DNA of 7,356 nt from Methanospirillum sp. (GTDB lineage: Archaea > Halobacteriota > Methanomicrobia > Methanomicrobiales > Methanospirillaceae). The stretch lies in contig JAJRBL010000083.1 of NCBI GenBank assembly GCA_028679485.1, positions 1-7,356 on the forward strand. Direction: 5' to 3'. This document shows positions 1-5,554 of this stretch, piece by piece. Position 1 is the stretch's first letter; each line of letters opens with the position of its first letter. The translations under genes were made by a program, and so were the position numbers. Below the pieces are notes generated by a model. That model was not told the origin of the DNA. It was given only the letters and a program-made list of their open reading frames with translations, and searched no databases.

Positions 1-300
1 ATCAAACATTTCGACAAGGTACTGCTCCTTGATCCAACCATGGAGAAGGCGTGGAGTTCACGGGGTTACGCCTATGTCATGGAACAGAACTATACCGAGG
101 CACTCGGTTCATTCAACGAGGCTCTGAGGATTAACCCGTCGAATGCGGAGAACTGGATAAATAAGGCATCTGTTCTCAAGGTGCTCAATAAGACTGATGA
201 AGCGGAGATCGCCATAAACCAGGCAAACATGTTATACCGGAAACAGGAGGAGGACATCTCCAAAAATTTACCCCGGACACCAATTCCCTATAGTGTATGA
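1..300 (+). CDS. TPR-repeat protein, C-terminal part (5' end outside window)
   Basis: The frame is open from the first base (codons read IKHFDKVLLLDPTMEKAW...), so the internal ATG at 40 is not the real start and about 99 C-terminal residues are visible. Two tetratricopeptide repeats are seen: the end of one (FDKVLLLDPT), then a complete one (AWSSRGYAYVMEQNYTEAL...ALRINPSN), then a last helix pair (AENWINKASVLKVLNKTDEAEIAI). Each shows the TPR pattern W-x2-(G/K)-x3, Y/A and P after the second helix. A short charged tail follows. TPRs are protein-protein scaffolds and no enzymatic motif is visible. The C-terminal layout matches that of the next gene (82 bases downstream, same strand), suggesting tandem paralogues. 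Whether this copy also carries a lipoprotein signal cannot be seen. The TPR assignment is firm; the partner and role are unknown. Confidence 0.85.
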   Translation: MKHFDKVLLLDPTMEKAWSSRGYAYVMEQNYTEALGSFNEALRINPSNAENWINKASVLKVLNKTDEAEIAINQANMLYRKQEEDISKNLPRTPIPYSV

Positions 301-381
301 CCACGAGGAAGAGGAAGACATTTCATATTTCTCTGATAACTGATACGAAAGAACTGGTGCTTTTGCACTGAGTGTGACTAT

Positions 382-1092
382 ATGAAGATCGTTCAGCCGG
401 TATTGATACTCCTGTTAGTTTTGCCGATGATTCTATTATGCGGTTGCCTGGGAACCGGGGGGTGGAGTGCGCAGGACTGGACCGGGCAGGGCAACCGGTT
501 TGCAAAAGACGGGCTGTATTCCGATGCGGTCGATGCATATAACCAGTCTCTCCGTCTCGATGCGTCCAATCCCAAGGTATGGACGTGGCGGGGAATAGCT
601 CTTCAGCATCTTGGTAACCAGACCGGGGCAATGAACGATTTTGACATGGCAATCTCCTTAAACCCGAACGAGAGTGCTGCATGGCAGGGTAAAGCGTCCT
701 TATACGTCGATACCGATCAGTACAAACTTGCAGTAAAAGCAGCAGAGCGATCGATTACCCTTGCCGGTCCGGAAGACAAGGTTGAGAATTCGTGGCTGCT
801 TCTCGGTTTCGCTTATAACCGGCTTGAACAATACGAAGATGCCCTGCAGAGTTTTGACAAGGCTATAGAGATAGATCCGAAACGCATTGATCTCTGGCAG
901 CATAAGGCCTATACCCTGACAAAACTGGGACGGTTTGCAGAGGTGCTGAGTTGTTACGAGGTCATGACCGGTATAGAGCCGGACAATCCCGAGTTGTGGA
1001 ATAAAAAAGGGGAGATCCTTCTTGCCCTTGGTCAGATCAACGAGGCAAACGAGGCATTTACCATTGCAAAAGGCCTGATAGAGAGAAGCTGA
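382..1092 (+). CDS. TPR lipoprotein with six repeats, probably surface-anchored
   Basis: This is a complete 236-residue protein. Residues 1-21 form a signal sequence with a hydrophobic core (VLILLLVLPMILL) ending in L-C-G-C, an archaeal-type lipobox. Cys22 would be lipidated and anchor the protein outside the cytoplasmic membrane. Six consecutive 34-residue TPRs fill the rest, at about residues 30-63, 64-97, 98-132, 135-168, 169-202 and 203-236, with characteristic W/L-G-Y/A-F-A-P positions. There is no catalytic domain, so it is probably an extracytoplasmic scaffold. The ATG at 382 is chosen because it opens directly into the signal peptide. No convincing Shine-Dalgarno precedes it, which is common in archaea. 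The gene ends six bases from the convergent response-regulator gene. Family is certain; partner and function are unknown. Confidence 0.88.
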   Translation: MKIVQPVLILLLVLPMILLCGCLGTGGWSAQDWTGQGNRFAKDGLYSDAVDAYNQSLRLDASNPKVWTWRGIALQHLGNQTGAMNDFDMAISLNPNESAAWQGKASLYVDTDQYKLAVKAAERSITLAGPEDKVENSWLLLGFAYNRLEQYEDALQSFDKAIEIDPKRIDLWQHKAYTLTKLGRFAEVLSCYEVMTGIEPDNPELWNKKGEILLALGQINEANEAFTIAKGLIERS

Positions 1093-1098
1093 AGTGTA

Positions 1099-1686
1099 TC
1101 AGGTCAGATCAGTATCAGCCTTTTTTTTCCCGGTTTCGCCGAATAATGCAATCATCTCGTTTATCCGGGTATGGCAATCCCGGATGATGGATGCCTGTTC
1201 AGCACTGCATGGTGTCTTCTCCAGCCCGACGAGCAGTTCTGCCAGGGCATGGGTATACCTGATGAGCTTCACCCTGGCATGTTCCTGTTCTCCTGCCGGA
1301 TGCAGTTCTTTCTTCTTTCTGACTGATTCACGTATTTTATAGGCGAGCTCGGTAAACTGGGCTCTCGGGTCCCCGCCTTTCTGGATATAGTAATCGGCAC
1401 CTGCATTCAGTGCCTCAATGACCACGTCTTCCCGTCCACGGCCGGTAAAAATGATGAAGGGGATGTGGTTCTTCTCTTCGCGGATCGTCTTCAGAAAATT
1501 CAGCCCGTTCATGACTGGCATCTCGTAATCTGATATGACTGCGTCAAACTCCTGTTCTTTCAGCAGCTGAAGTCCTTCACTTGCAGAAAGGGCTGTCACG
1601 ACTGAAAACTCTCCGTGTCGTTCAAGAAATGCCCGGGCAATATCTAGGATGGCCTGTTCATCGTCGACAAGAAGGACTGATACCAT
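1099..1686 (-). CDS. Response regulator: CheY-like receiver with helical C-terminal extension
   Basis: The 195-residue product has a complete receiver domain (residues 1-125): acidic pocket D8/D9, phospho-acceptor D53 in ISDYEMP, switch Thr81 (FTGRG) and the conserved Lys103 (QKGGDP). All residues needed for phosphoryl transfer are present. Residues 126-195 are charged and helical (KKKELHPAGEQEHARVKL... and a final GKKKADTDLT). They match no DNA-binding or enzymatic output domain I know. Such stand-alone receivers are common in Methanomicrobiales, usually serving orphan PAS-rich histidine kinases, but no kinase lies in this window. No Shine-Dalgarno precedes the ATG. A TTAAA-type element about 30 bases upstream (1715-1719) would fit a leaderless or near-leaderless transcript. 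The gene is convergent with the TPR lipoprotein gene. Receiver identity is firm; the pathway is unknown. Confidence 0.92.
   Translation of the reverse strand: MVSVLLVDDEQAILDIARAFLERHGEFSVVTALSASEGLQLLKEQEFDAVISDYEMPVMNGLNFLKTIREEKNHIPFIIFTGRGREDVVIEALNAGADYYIQKGGDPRAQFTELAYKIRESVRKKKELHPAGEQEHARVKLIRYTHALAELLVGLEKTPCSAEQASIIRDCHTRINEMIALFGETGKKKADTDLT
1121..1128 (+). terminator. T8 tract downstream of the TPR lipoprotein gene
   Basis: Eight consecutive T residues on the + strand begin 29 bases after the TPR lipoprotein stop codon. Oligo-T tracts in the non-template strand are the known archaeal termination signal. The tract lies inside the 3' coding end of the convergent response-regulator gene, where it encodes the GKKK lysine run. 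The terminator role is inferred from position only. Confidence 0.45.
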
Positions 1687-1730
1687 AAATAATGATGTAT
1701 ATTCACTTCAGGGGTTTAATCATGACGATG

Positions 1731-1744
1731 AAAAAAAGAAAAAA
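1731..1744 (-). terminator. T-rich terminator of the ECF transporter operon
   Basis: Read on the minus strand, this is T6-C-T7 beginning 16 bases after the EcfT stop codon and preceded by a GC-rich stretch (GGGAACCGGG). That is the classic archaeal oligo-T terminator. It sits just before the promoter region of the response-regulator gene and so separates the two minus-strand units. No strong hairpin is needed or obvious. Confidence 0.65.
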
Positions 1745-1759
1745 CCCGGTTCCCGCTGA

Positions 1760-2551
1760 TCAGATCAAAGGAAGCAGGTGGATGTAGAGGAAGATGGCGA
1801 GGATCAATACACCGAGAAACGCGCAGATGTAATCCCCTCTTCCGAAGACCAGCTGGTGAAGGGGCAGGGTTTTTCTGCTCCGGTACCCCCGCATATCCAG
1901 GGTAAGACCCAAAACCTGCGTTTTAGCAAGGGAATTCGCAACCAGCGGTATCATTATCGGTTTTAAACTCCGGATCTTCCCGGAAATCCCGGTTCCCGGA
2001 TTATATCCCCGGCAGAGCTGGGCTTCATGTATCCGTTTTGCCTCGAGCTGCAGGCTTGGGATAAACCGGAGAGCAATCAGGAGCATAAGAACGTAATCAA
2101 CCGGAAGACGGAAGGTAAGCAGCCCGGTCACGAGATCGCTGGGTTTTGTCGTGATCACGAAGAGCTGAAAGGCGGTTATCATGACGACAAACCGCAGGCT
2201 GAGTACCACGCCGAAGATCAGTCCTCCCATGGTGATGCCGAATCCCTGGACTGCAGGATCTGATGACGGAATCAGGGTTAGGAGTAGTTCTCCTTCCTGG
2301 ACGGTAAGGCTGGTGAGAATTACCAGAAAGAACGAAAGCATAAGGAGGAACGGTACCTGGTGGATTAACTCCCTGATAAGCCCTGAAAACAGGGTTCCAA
2401 TGACTAAGATAACGATGAGGATGCAGAGGAACGGAACCTGCGACGAGAGGACACTGAGACCGACGATCACCACTACGAGGAGCAGTTTCGTGACCGGGCT
2501 CAGATGATGGAGAAAACTTTTCCCGGGGATATACTGGAGGATCTCACTCAT
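1760..2551 (-). CDS. ecfT: ECF transporter transmembrane coupling protein EcfT (CbiQ family)
   Basis: The 263-residue membrane protein is the T component of an energy-coupling-factor importer. It links the ATPase pair to the substrate-binding S component. Hydrophobic segments lie at about residues 22-55, 64-82, 105-133 and 152-166, with a last helix at 241-262. The cytoplasmic coupling region carries the two family signatures: ALRFIPSLQLEAKRIHEAQ followed by CRG (Arg181), and LGLTLDMRGY (Arg221). These short coupling helices dock into the Q-loop clefts of the two ATPases. In many relatives both motifs read ARG; here they read CRG and MRG, but both arginines are kept. The start overlaps the EcfA stop (ATGA), and GGAGG sits eight bases upstream at 2560-2564. 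It is the last gene of the operon. I chose the generic T component over the cobalt-specific CbiQ because no CbiM/N is present. Confidence 0.9.
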   Translation of the reverse strand: MSEILQYIPGKSFLHHLSPVTKLLLVVVIVGLSVLSSQVPFLCILIVILVIGTLFSGLIRELIHQVPFLLMLSFFLVILTSLTVQEGELLLTLIPSSDPAVQGFGITMGGLIFGVVLSLRFVVMITAFQLFVITTKPSDLVTGLLTFRLPVDYVLMLLIALRFIPSLQLEAKRIHEAQLCRGYNPGTGISGKIRSLKPIMIPLVANSLAKTQVLGLTLDMRGYRSRKTLPLHQLVFGRGDYICAFLGVLILAIFLYIHLLPLI

Positions 2552-3984
2552 GCGGCCTTCCTCCGGAGGTTGGTATAATCTCCGATGACCCGGCCGTTCT
2601 CCATGGCAATTATCCGGTCGGCATACTCCTCTGCGATCCTCATGTTATGGGTAACCATGATGATGGTATGTCCGTTTCTCTGCAGGGTCATCATCAGTTC
2701 CATCATCCGGTCAGATTCACGATCATCAAGCCCGGTGGTGGGTTCATCAAGGATGATAATACCTGGTTTCATGGCGAGGATACAGGCTACCGCCAGACGC
2801 TGGCGTTCACCCCTCGAGAGATGGCGGGGATATACCGGCTCCGAACCGGAAAGGCCGACCATGGCGAGGACCTCTTTGATGGTCTTTTGGGGATCTGCCG
2901 AACCGATGTTGCCAAGTCCGAACAGGATCTCCTCCTCGACACTGTCGGCAAACAGCATGGTGTCAGGATTCTGGAACACGAGTCCGGTCTCCTTTACGAG
3001 GTCGATTACCGGTGCAACTGCTGCATCAAGACTTTTCACCAGAACAGAGCCGCTGTCCGGGCGAAGGAGTCCGTTGAGGTGTTTTACCAGGGTGGTCTTT
3101 CCTGATCCGTTCTCCCCGAGCAGGGCGATGAACTCGCCGTCATAGAGGGTCACGGATACCCCGTTTAATGCCTGAACATCCCCGTATCGTTTTTTAAGGG
3201 TGTCAATCCTCACGATTGGGTTGTTATTGACCGGTTTGTACGGCACGAGGTCGGGATCTTCGTACAATACGTTCATGTTTCCCTGGGTTTCAGGGAATAT
3301 CTCTTCGAATGTCCCTTCACGTTCGATCCGCCCTTCCTTCATCACCAAAACGCGATCAGCGACATTCCGGTATCCCTCAAGGGAATGATCCACGATGATG
3401 ATGGTTTTTCCTTCTTTCTTCAGGTTTTTCAGGGTTTTTATGATGTTACCCGTTGCGTGGACGTCCAGTTCCGAAGTCGGCTCGTCGAGGATCAGCACCT
3501 CCGTATCCATTGCAAGCGCCGCTGCTATCGCAACACGCTGTTTCTGGCCTCCTGACAGGGTATACGGGGGGCGTTCCCGGAGGTGGGAGATACCGCAGAG
3601 TTCCATAACCCGGGTGATCCGTTCGTTGATCTCCTCCCTGGAGTTAAGCCTGGTTTCAAGACCTGATGCCAGTTCCTCCTCCACACTCGTGAAGATGAGC
3701 TGGGCATCGGCGTCATCGAAGACCATGCTGATATACCGGTTCAGTTCACCAACTCCTGCATAATCTGCAACGGGACGGTCCCTGAATGCAAGGTATCCGG
3801 TCAGGGTTCCGCCGAATTCGTGCTGGATGATACCGGAGAGTGCGTAACAAAGAGTGGTCTTTCCTGCTGCGGTAGGGCCGGTGACCAGTACCAGTTCTCC
3901 TGCACGGATAGAAAGAGTGATCTCCCGGAGGGCTGGTCTGGAACCGACCGGGTAGGTGTAACTGAGCGAAGTAGCAAGGATCAT
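2548..3984 (-). CDS. ECF transporter ATPase with two fused ABC domains (EcfA-EcfA')
   Basis: The 478 residues contain two complete nucleotide-binding domains that are usually separate EcfA1 and EcfA2 subunits. Domain 1 (about 1-240) has Walker A GPTAAGKT (36-43), signature LSGGQ (143-147), Walker B LILDEP with Glu168, D-loop SELD and switch His200. Domain 2 (about 255-478) has Walker A GENGSGKT (290-297), Q-loop FQNP (Gln338), a variant signature LSRGE (389-393), Walker B with Glu414 and His446. Domain 1's Q-loop reads V-F-D-D-A-D-A-Q: the usual Gln is Asp90. Since each ATP site pairs Walker motifs of one domain with the signature of the other, both deviations fall in the same composite site. 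The start overlaps the S-component stop by ATGA and has no strong Shine-Dalgarno, so translation is probably coupled. It powers import together with EcfT and the adjacent S component. Confidence 0.92.
   Translation of the reverse strand: MILATSLSYTYPVGSRPALREITLSIRAGELVLVTGPTAAGKTTLCYALSGIIQHEFGGTLTGYLAFRDRPVADYAGVGELNRYISMVFDDADAQLIFTSVEEELASGLETRLNSREEINERITRVMELCGISHLRERPPYTLSGGQKQRVAIAAALAMDTEVLILDEPTSELDVHATGNIIKTLKNLKKEGKTIIIVDHSLEGYRNVADRVLVMKEGRIEREGTFEEIFPETQGNMNVLYEDPDLVPYKPVNNNPIVRIDTLKKRYGDVQALNGVSVTLYDGEFIALLGENGSGKTTLVKHLNGLLRPDSGSVLVKSLDAAVAPVIDLVKETGLVFQNPDTMLFADSVEEEILFGLGNIGSADPQKTIKEVLAMVGLSGSEPVYPRHLSRGERQRLAVACILAMKPGIIILDEPTTGLDDRESDRMMELMMTLQRNGHTIIMVTHNMRIAEEYADRIIAMENGRVIGDYTNLRRKAA
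2560..2564 (-). promoter_or_regulatory. Shine-Dalgarno site of ecfT
   Basis: GGAGG on the minus strand lies eight bases before the ecfT ATG and inside the 3' coding end of ecfA. It supports the ATGA-overlap start and independent ribosome loading. It is also half of the perfect palindrome CCTCCGGAGG at 2560-2569. Confidence 0.7.
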
Positions 3985-4526
3985 GATCGACGGGATAACG
4001 CCCGTGATGCCGGAATGTACAGCACCTGGGCGATGATGGTATTGATTATCGCGGTCGGGATAACGATCATCACCATCATGGCACTGAAGAAAGCGTAGAA
4101 ACTTTCATAATTGAACGCCTTGAAGAGCAATCCTGGTGCAACCATCACCAGCAGCATGACGATTCCTATGAATGATATGCCGCTTGCAAAAGTTGCGAGC
4201 AGGGTTGATACTGATGGTGCTGCTGCGGTCCTGTTCTTCATCGCCTGGAATACGAGAAGACAGACAACCGCACCTATTGGTTCGCTGATCAGGTTCCCCG
4301 GGGGAAAGATGGAATGGCTGATAAGAGCACTGATAATCCCGCCGATAAATCCTATCCCGATGGCCTGGGAGAATTTCGGGACCACCAGCATGATGGCAAG
4401 GCAGTAGAAGACGATCACAAAGTTCGGTACAAGAAACGGCGGCAGTGGTGCGTATAATGCAGCTACCCGTGCAATAGCCCCGACTGCAAGCAGTATGCCA
4501 ACAATGGCGATATCCTGAGATTTCAT
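3981..4526 (-). CDS. ECF transporter S component, TrpP-like
   Basis: This is a substrate-binding membrane protein of 181 residues with six predicted helices (about 5-25, 32-50, 53-70, 80-96, 108-130, 145-170). That is the usual size and topology of S components. Small residues in helix 1 (AVGAIARVAA) fit the surface that packs on EcfT. The segment GIISALISHSIFPPGNLISEPIGA resembles, from memory, the G-I-I-S-A-L...FP-G-x-I...KPI region of the TrpP tryptophan-transporter family, so an aromatic or other small organic substrate is plausible but unproven. ThiW-like or other S families are alternatives. It overlaps ecfA by ATGA and heads the operon. The frame extends to a GTG at 4571, but those 15 extra residues are polar and lack a ribosome site. 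The ATG at 4526 places helix 1 as expected. Confidence 0.8.
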   Translation of the reverse strand: MKSQDIAIVGILLAVGAIARVAALYAPLPPFLVPNFVIVFYCLAIMLVVPKFSQAIGIGFIGGIISALISHSIFPPGNLISEPIGAVVCLLVFQAMKNRTAAAPSVSTLLATFASGISFIGIVMLLVMVAPGLLFKAFNYESFYAFFSAMMVMIVIPTAIINTIIAQVLYIPASRALSRRS

Positions 4527-4543
4527 GGTAATTCTAGAGGTGA

Positions 4544-4554
4544 AAGATGATCTT
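4544..4554. repeat. 11-base perfect palindrome before the S-component start
   Basis: AAGAT-G-ATCTT lies 18-28 bases before the ATG at 4526. It could be an operator or a small element of the mRNA leader. A palindrome of this size can also occur by chance, and no matching factor is known from the window. Confidence 0.25.
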
Positions 4555-4646
4555 ATGCTGATACGATACACCGGGAAACCAGTTCCGGATAGGGTCTATT
4601 CACGCCAACGGCGGGGTGATCCCGGAGAGAGGGGGAGGTGATGGAC

Positions 4647-4688
4647 ATGTTGATTCATCTATGTATGAAATTGTTCATTACCCTATAA
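4647..4688 (+). other. Possible 13-codon ORF with a perfect Shine-Dalgarno, antisense to the ECF leader
   Basis: ATG at 4647 opens a 13-residue frame (MLIHLCMKLFITL) ending in TAA. It is preceded by GGAGGTGAT (4634-4642), complementary over nine bases to the archaeal 16S 3' tail, with about eight bases between GGAGG and the ATG. The peptide is hydrophobic. It lies opposite the leader of the minus-strand operon and no + strand promoter is evident. It may be a real small ORF or a coincidence. Confidence 0.15.
4654..4669. promoter_or_regulatory. Candidate operator (TTCAT-N6-ATGAA) for the ECF operon
   Basis: Inverted five-base arms (4654-4658 and 4665-4669) flank a six-base centre. The dyad is centred about 26 bases downstream of the TATA-like element at 4683-4697, exactly where transcription of the minus-strand operon would begin. 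A protein bound there would block initiation. This is inferred from geometry alone. Confidence 0.3.
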
Positions 4689-4697
4689 GAATATTTG
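4683..4697 (-). promoter_or_regulatory. Candidate TATA box of the ECF operon
   Basis: Read on the minus strand the segment is CAAATATTCTTATAG, the most TATA-like stretch in the 195 bases between the ykgJ-family stop and the S-component ATG. It predicts a start near 4662 and a leader of about 135 nt. No T-tract separates the YkgJ gene from it, so some read-through from that gene is also possible. Confidence 0.35.
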
Positions 4698-4721
4698 GAG
4701 ATATGCAGGTAATCGGTCGCG

Positions 4722-5450
4722 CTATGGCCAGTTAAATCCCAGGTAATCCTCGCGGCGCATTCGGTACGGTCTGAATGCACCCTGGTGCCAGACCCATACC
4801 TGTATTACGGTTCCATCCCTGAACTCCCTCATTTTTTTATCGTATTCCCTTCTCACGTGGCGTTTGTTCTCCCGCAAAAACAGTTCGCGGGTTGCGGTGT
4901 AAAATTCGATCATCTGCGTAAGCCATGCATATTCGTAGGCAATGGTCTCCCGTGCAATCGCCACCGCCTCTTCCCCCGCGATCTCGTGATGGTATTCACC
5001 GTGCGTATCAAGACCGCTTACCTGCCTGAACACCAGCCGCTTTCTGGCATCAGGTTCCCTGTGCAGCATGTACGGGTAGATCCTGCAGATTGAAAACCTG
5101 TTCTCATATATCCGGCACCTGTTGTCATGGAGATACACGCAGGTTCCGTCATCATGAACCCGGAGAGCATAACCTGATACGTAAAAAGAGTCGTCACCGT
5201 TATATAATTCAAAATAAGGTGCTGGAACGAGGGATTCCGAAGAATCTGCCAGTAAGCGTGCAGCCTCGTTTTCAAGCAGGAAAACATGCCCGTTGAACCG
5301 GGATGTACAACATTTTCCACAGAGAACACAGGAGAAGCCGACGTCGCTGATTATCCTGGCCAGATCTTCATGACTCCATTTCATGAGCAGATCCCGTTCT
5401 TCAGAGAGGAGGGCCAGTTCACGATCGATGCCTGGATCATTCATCAGCAT
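4722..5450 (-). CDS. YkgJ-family cysteine-cluster protein
   Basis: The 242-residue soluble protein carries the YkgJ/CxxCxxCC cluster predicted to bind zinc or iron. Cys41, Cys44, Cys47 and Cys48 lie in FSCVLCGKCCTS, followed by Cys104 (DGTCVYL), Cys112 (RCRIYENR) and Cys122 (SICRIYPYM), the standard spacing and wording of the family. A helical N-terminal stretch (1-35) precedes the cluster. The C-terminal third (about 165-242) is basic and aromatic-rich (REYDKKMREF, WVWHQGAF, RPYRMRREDYLGF), with no known domain. The biochemical role of the family is not established, so no function beyond metal binding is claimed. The ATG at 5450 has GGAG nine bases upstream, which favours it over Met3. It is divergent from the phosphotransferase gene and lies 195 bases ahead of the ECF operon on the same strand. 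Confidence 0.85.
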   Translation of the reverse strand: MLMNDPGIDRELALLSEERDLLMKWSHEDLARIISDVGFSCVLCGKCCTSRFNGHVFLLENEAARLLADSSESLVPAPYFELYNGDDSFYVSGYALRVHDDGTCVYLHDNRCRIYENRFSICRIYPYMLHREPDARKRLVFRQVSGLDTHGEYHHEIAGEEAVAIARETIAYEYAWLTQMIEFYTATRELFLRENKRHVRREYDKKMREFRDGTVIQVWVWHQGAFRPYRMRREDYLGFNWP

Positions 5451-5459
5451 ACAGTTCTT

Positions 5460-5463
5460 CTCC
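5460..5463 (-). promoter_or_regulatory. Shine-Dalgarno site of the YkgJ-family gene
   Basis: GGAG, inside the purine run GAGAGGAGAAG on the minus strand, is nine bases before the ATG at 5450. It is the better-placed site compared with Met3, where the gap would be fifteen bases. Confidence 0.6.
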
Positions 5464-5520
5464 TCTCTGCCATAGATATGCCGGGGCGGTGATCCGGACC
5501 TGGGTGCGGGAGGCCATCAC

Positions 5521-5529
5521 CTATAATAG
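5521..5529. promoter_or_regulatory. Near-palindromic TATA element, possibly shared by two divergent genes
   Basis: CTATAATAG reads CTATTATAG on the other strand, so it is TATA-like both ways. On the + strand a start about 26 bases on (near 5551) would give an almost leaderless transcript from the ATG at 5555. On the minus strand a start near 5499 gives a leader of about 49 nt to the YkgJ-family gene. It is the only AT-rich island in a GC-rich spacer. Confidence 0.45.
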
Positions 5530-5554
5530 TTCCTTTCACCAATTCAGAGATACA

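Noticed and set aside
323..682. Minus-strand frame opposite the TPR lipoprotein start
   Set aside because: The translation has low-complexity Arg/Ser/Pro composition and no recognisable motif. The opposite frame has a signal peptide and six TPRs.
2585..3763. Long + strand open frames opposite the ATPase gene
   Set aside because: They are shadows of a GC-skewed coding gene. Their translations are rich in Ser/Arg with no domain, while the minus frame has every ABC motif.
1760..4526. Cobalt or nickel transporter (CbiMNQO)
   Set aside because: There is no CbiM or CbiN, and the S component lacks the His-rich N-terminus of metal-binding CbiM/NikM. The fused ATPase fits a general ECF importer.
4527..4571. 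N-terminal extension of the S component to GTG 4571
   Set aside because: The 15 residues are polar and unlike S-component N-termini, and there is no ribosome site before the GTG. The ATG at 4526 places helix 1 normally, and the 11-base palindrome at 4544-4554 would otherwise be coding.
4832..4838. T7 tract as a + strand terminator
   Set aside because: It lies in the middle of the YkgJ-family coding sequence (Lys-Lys codons on the minus strand), and no + strand gene ends upstream of it.
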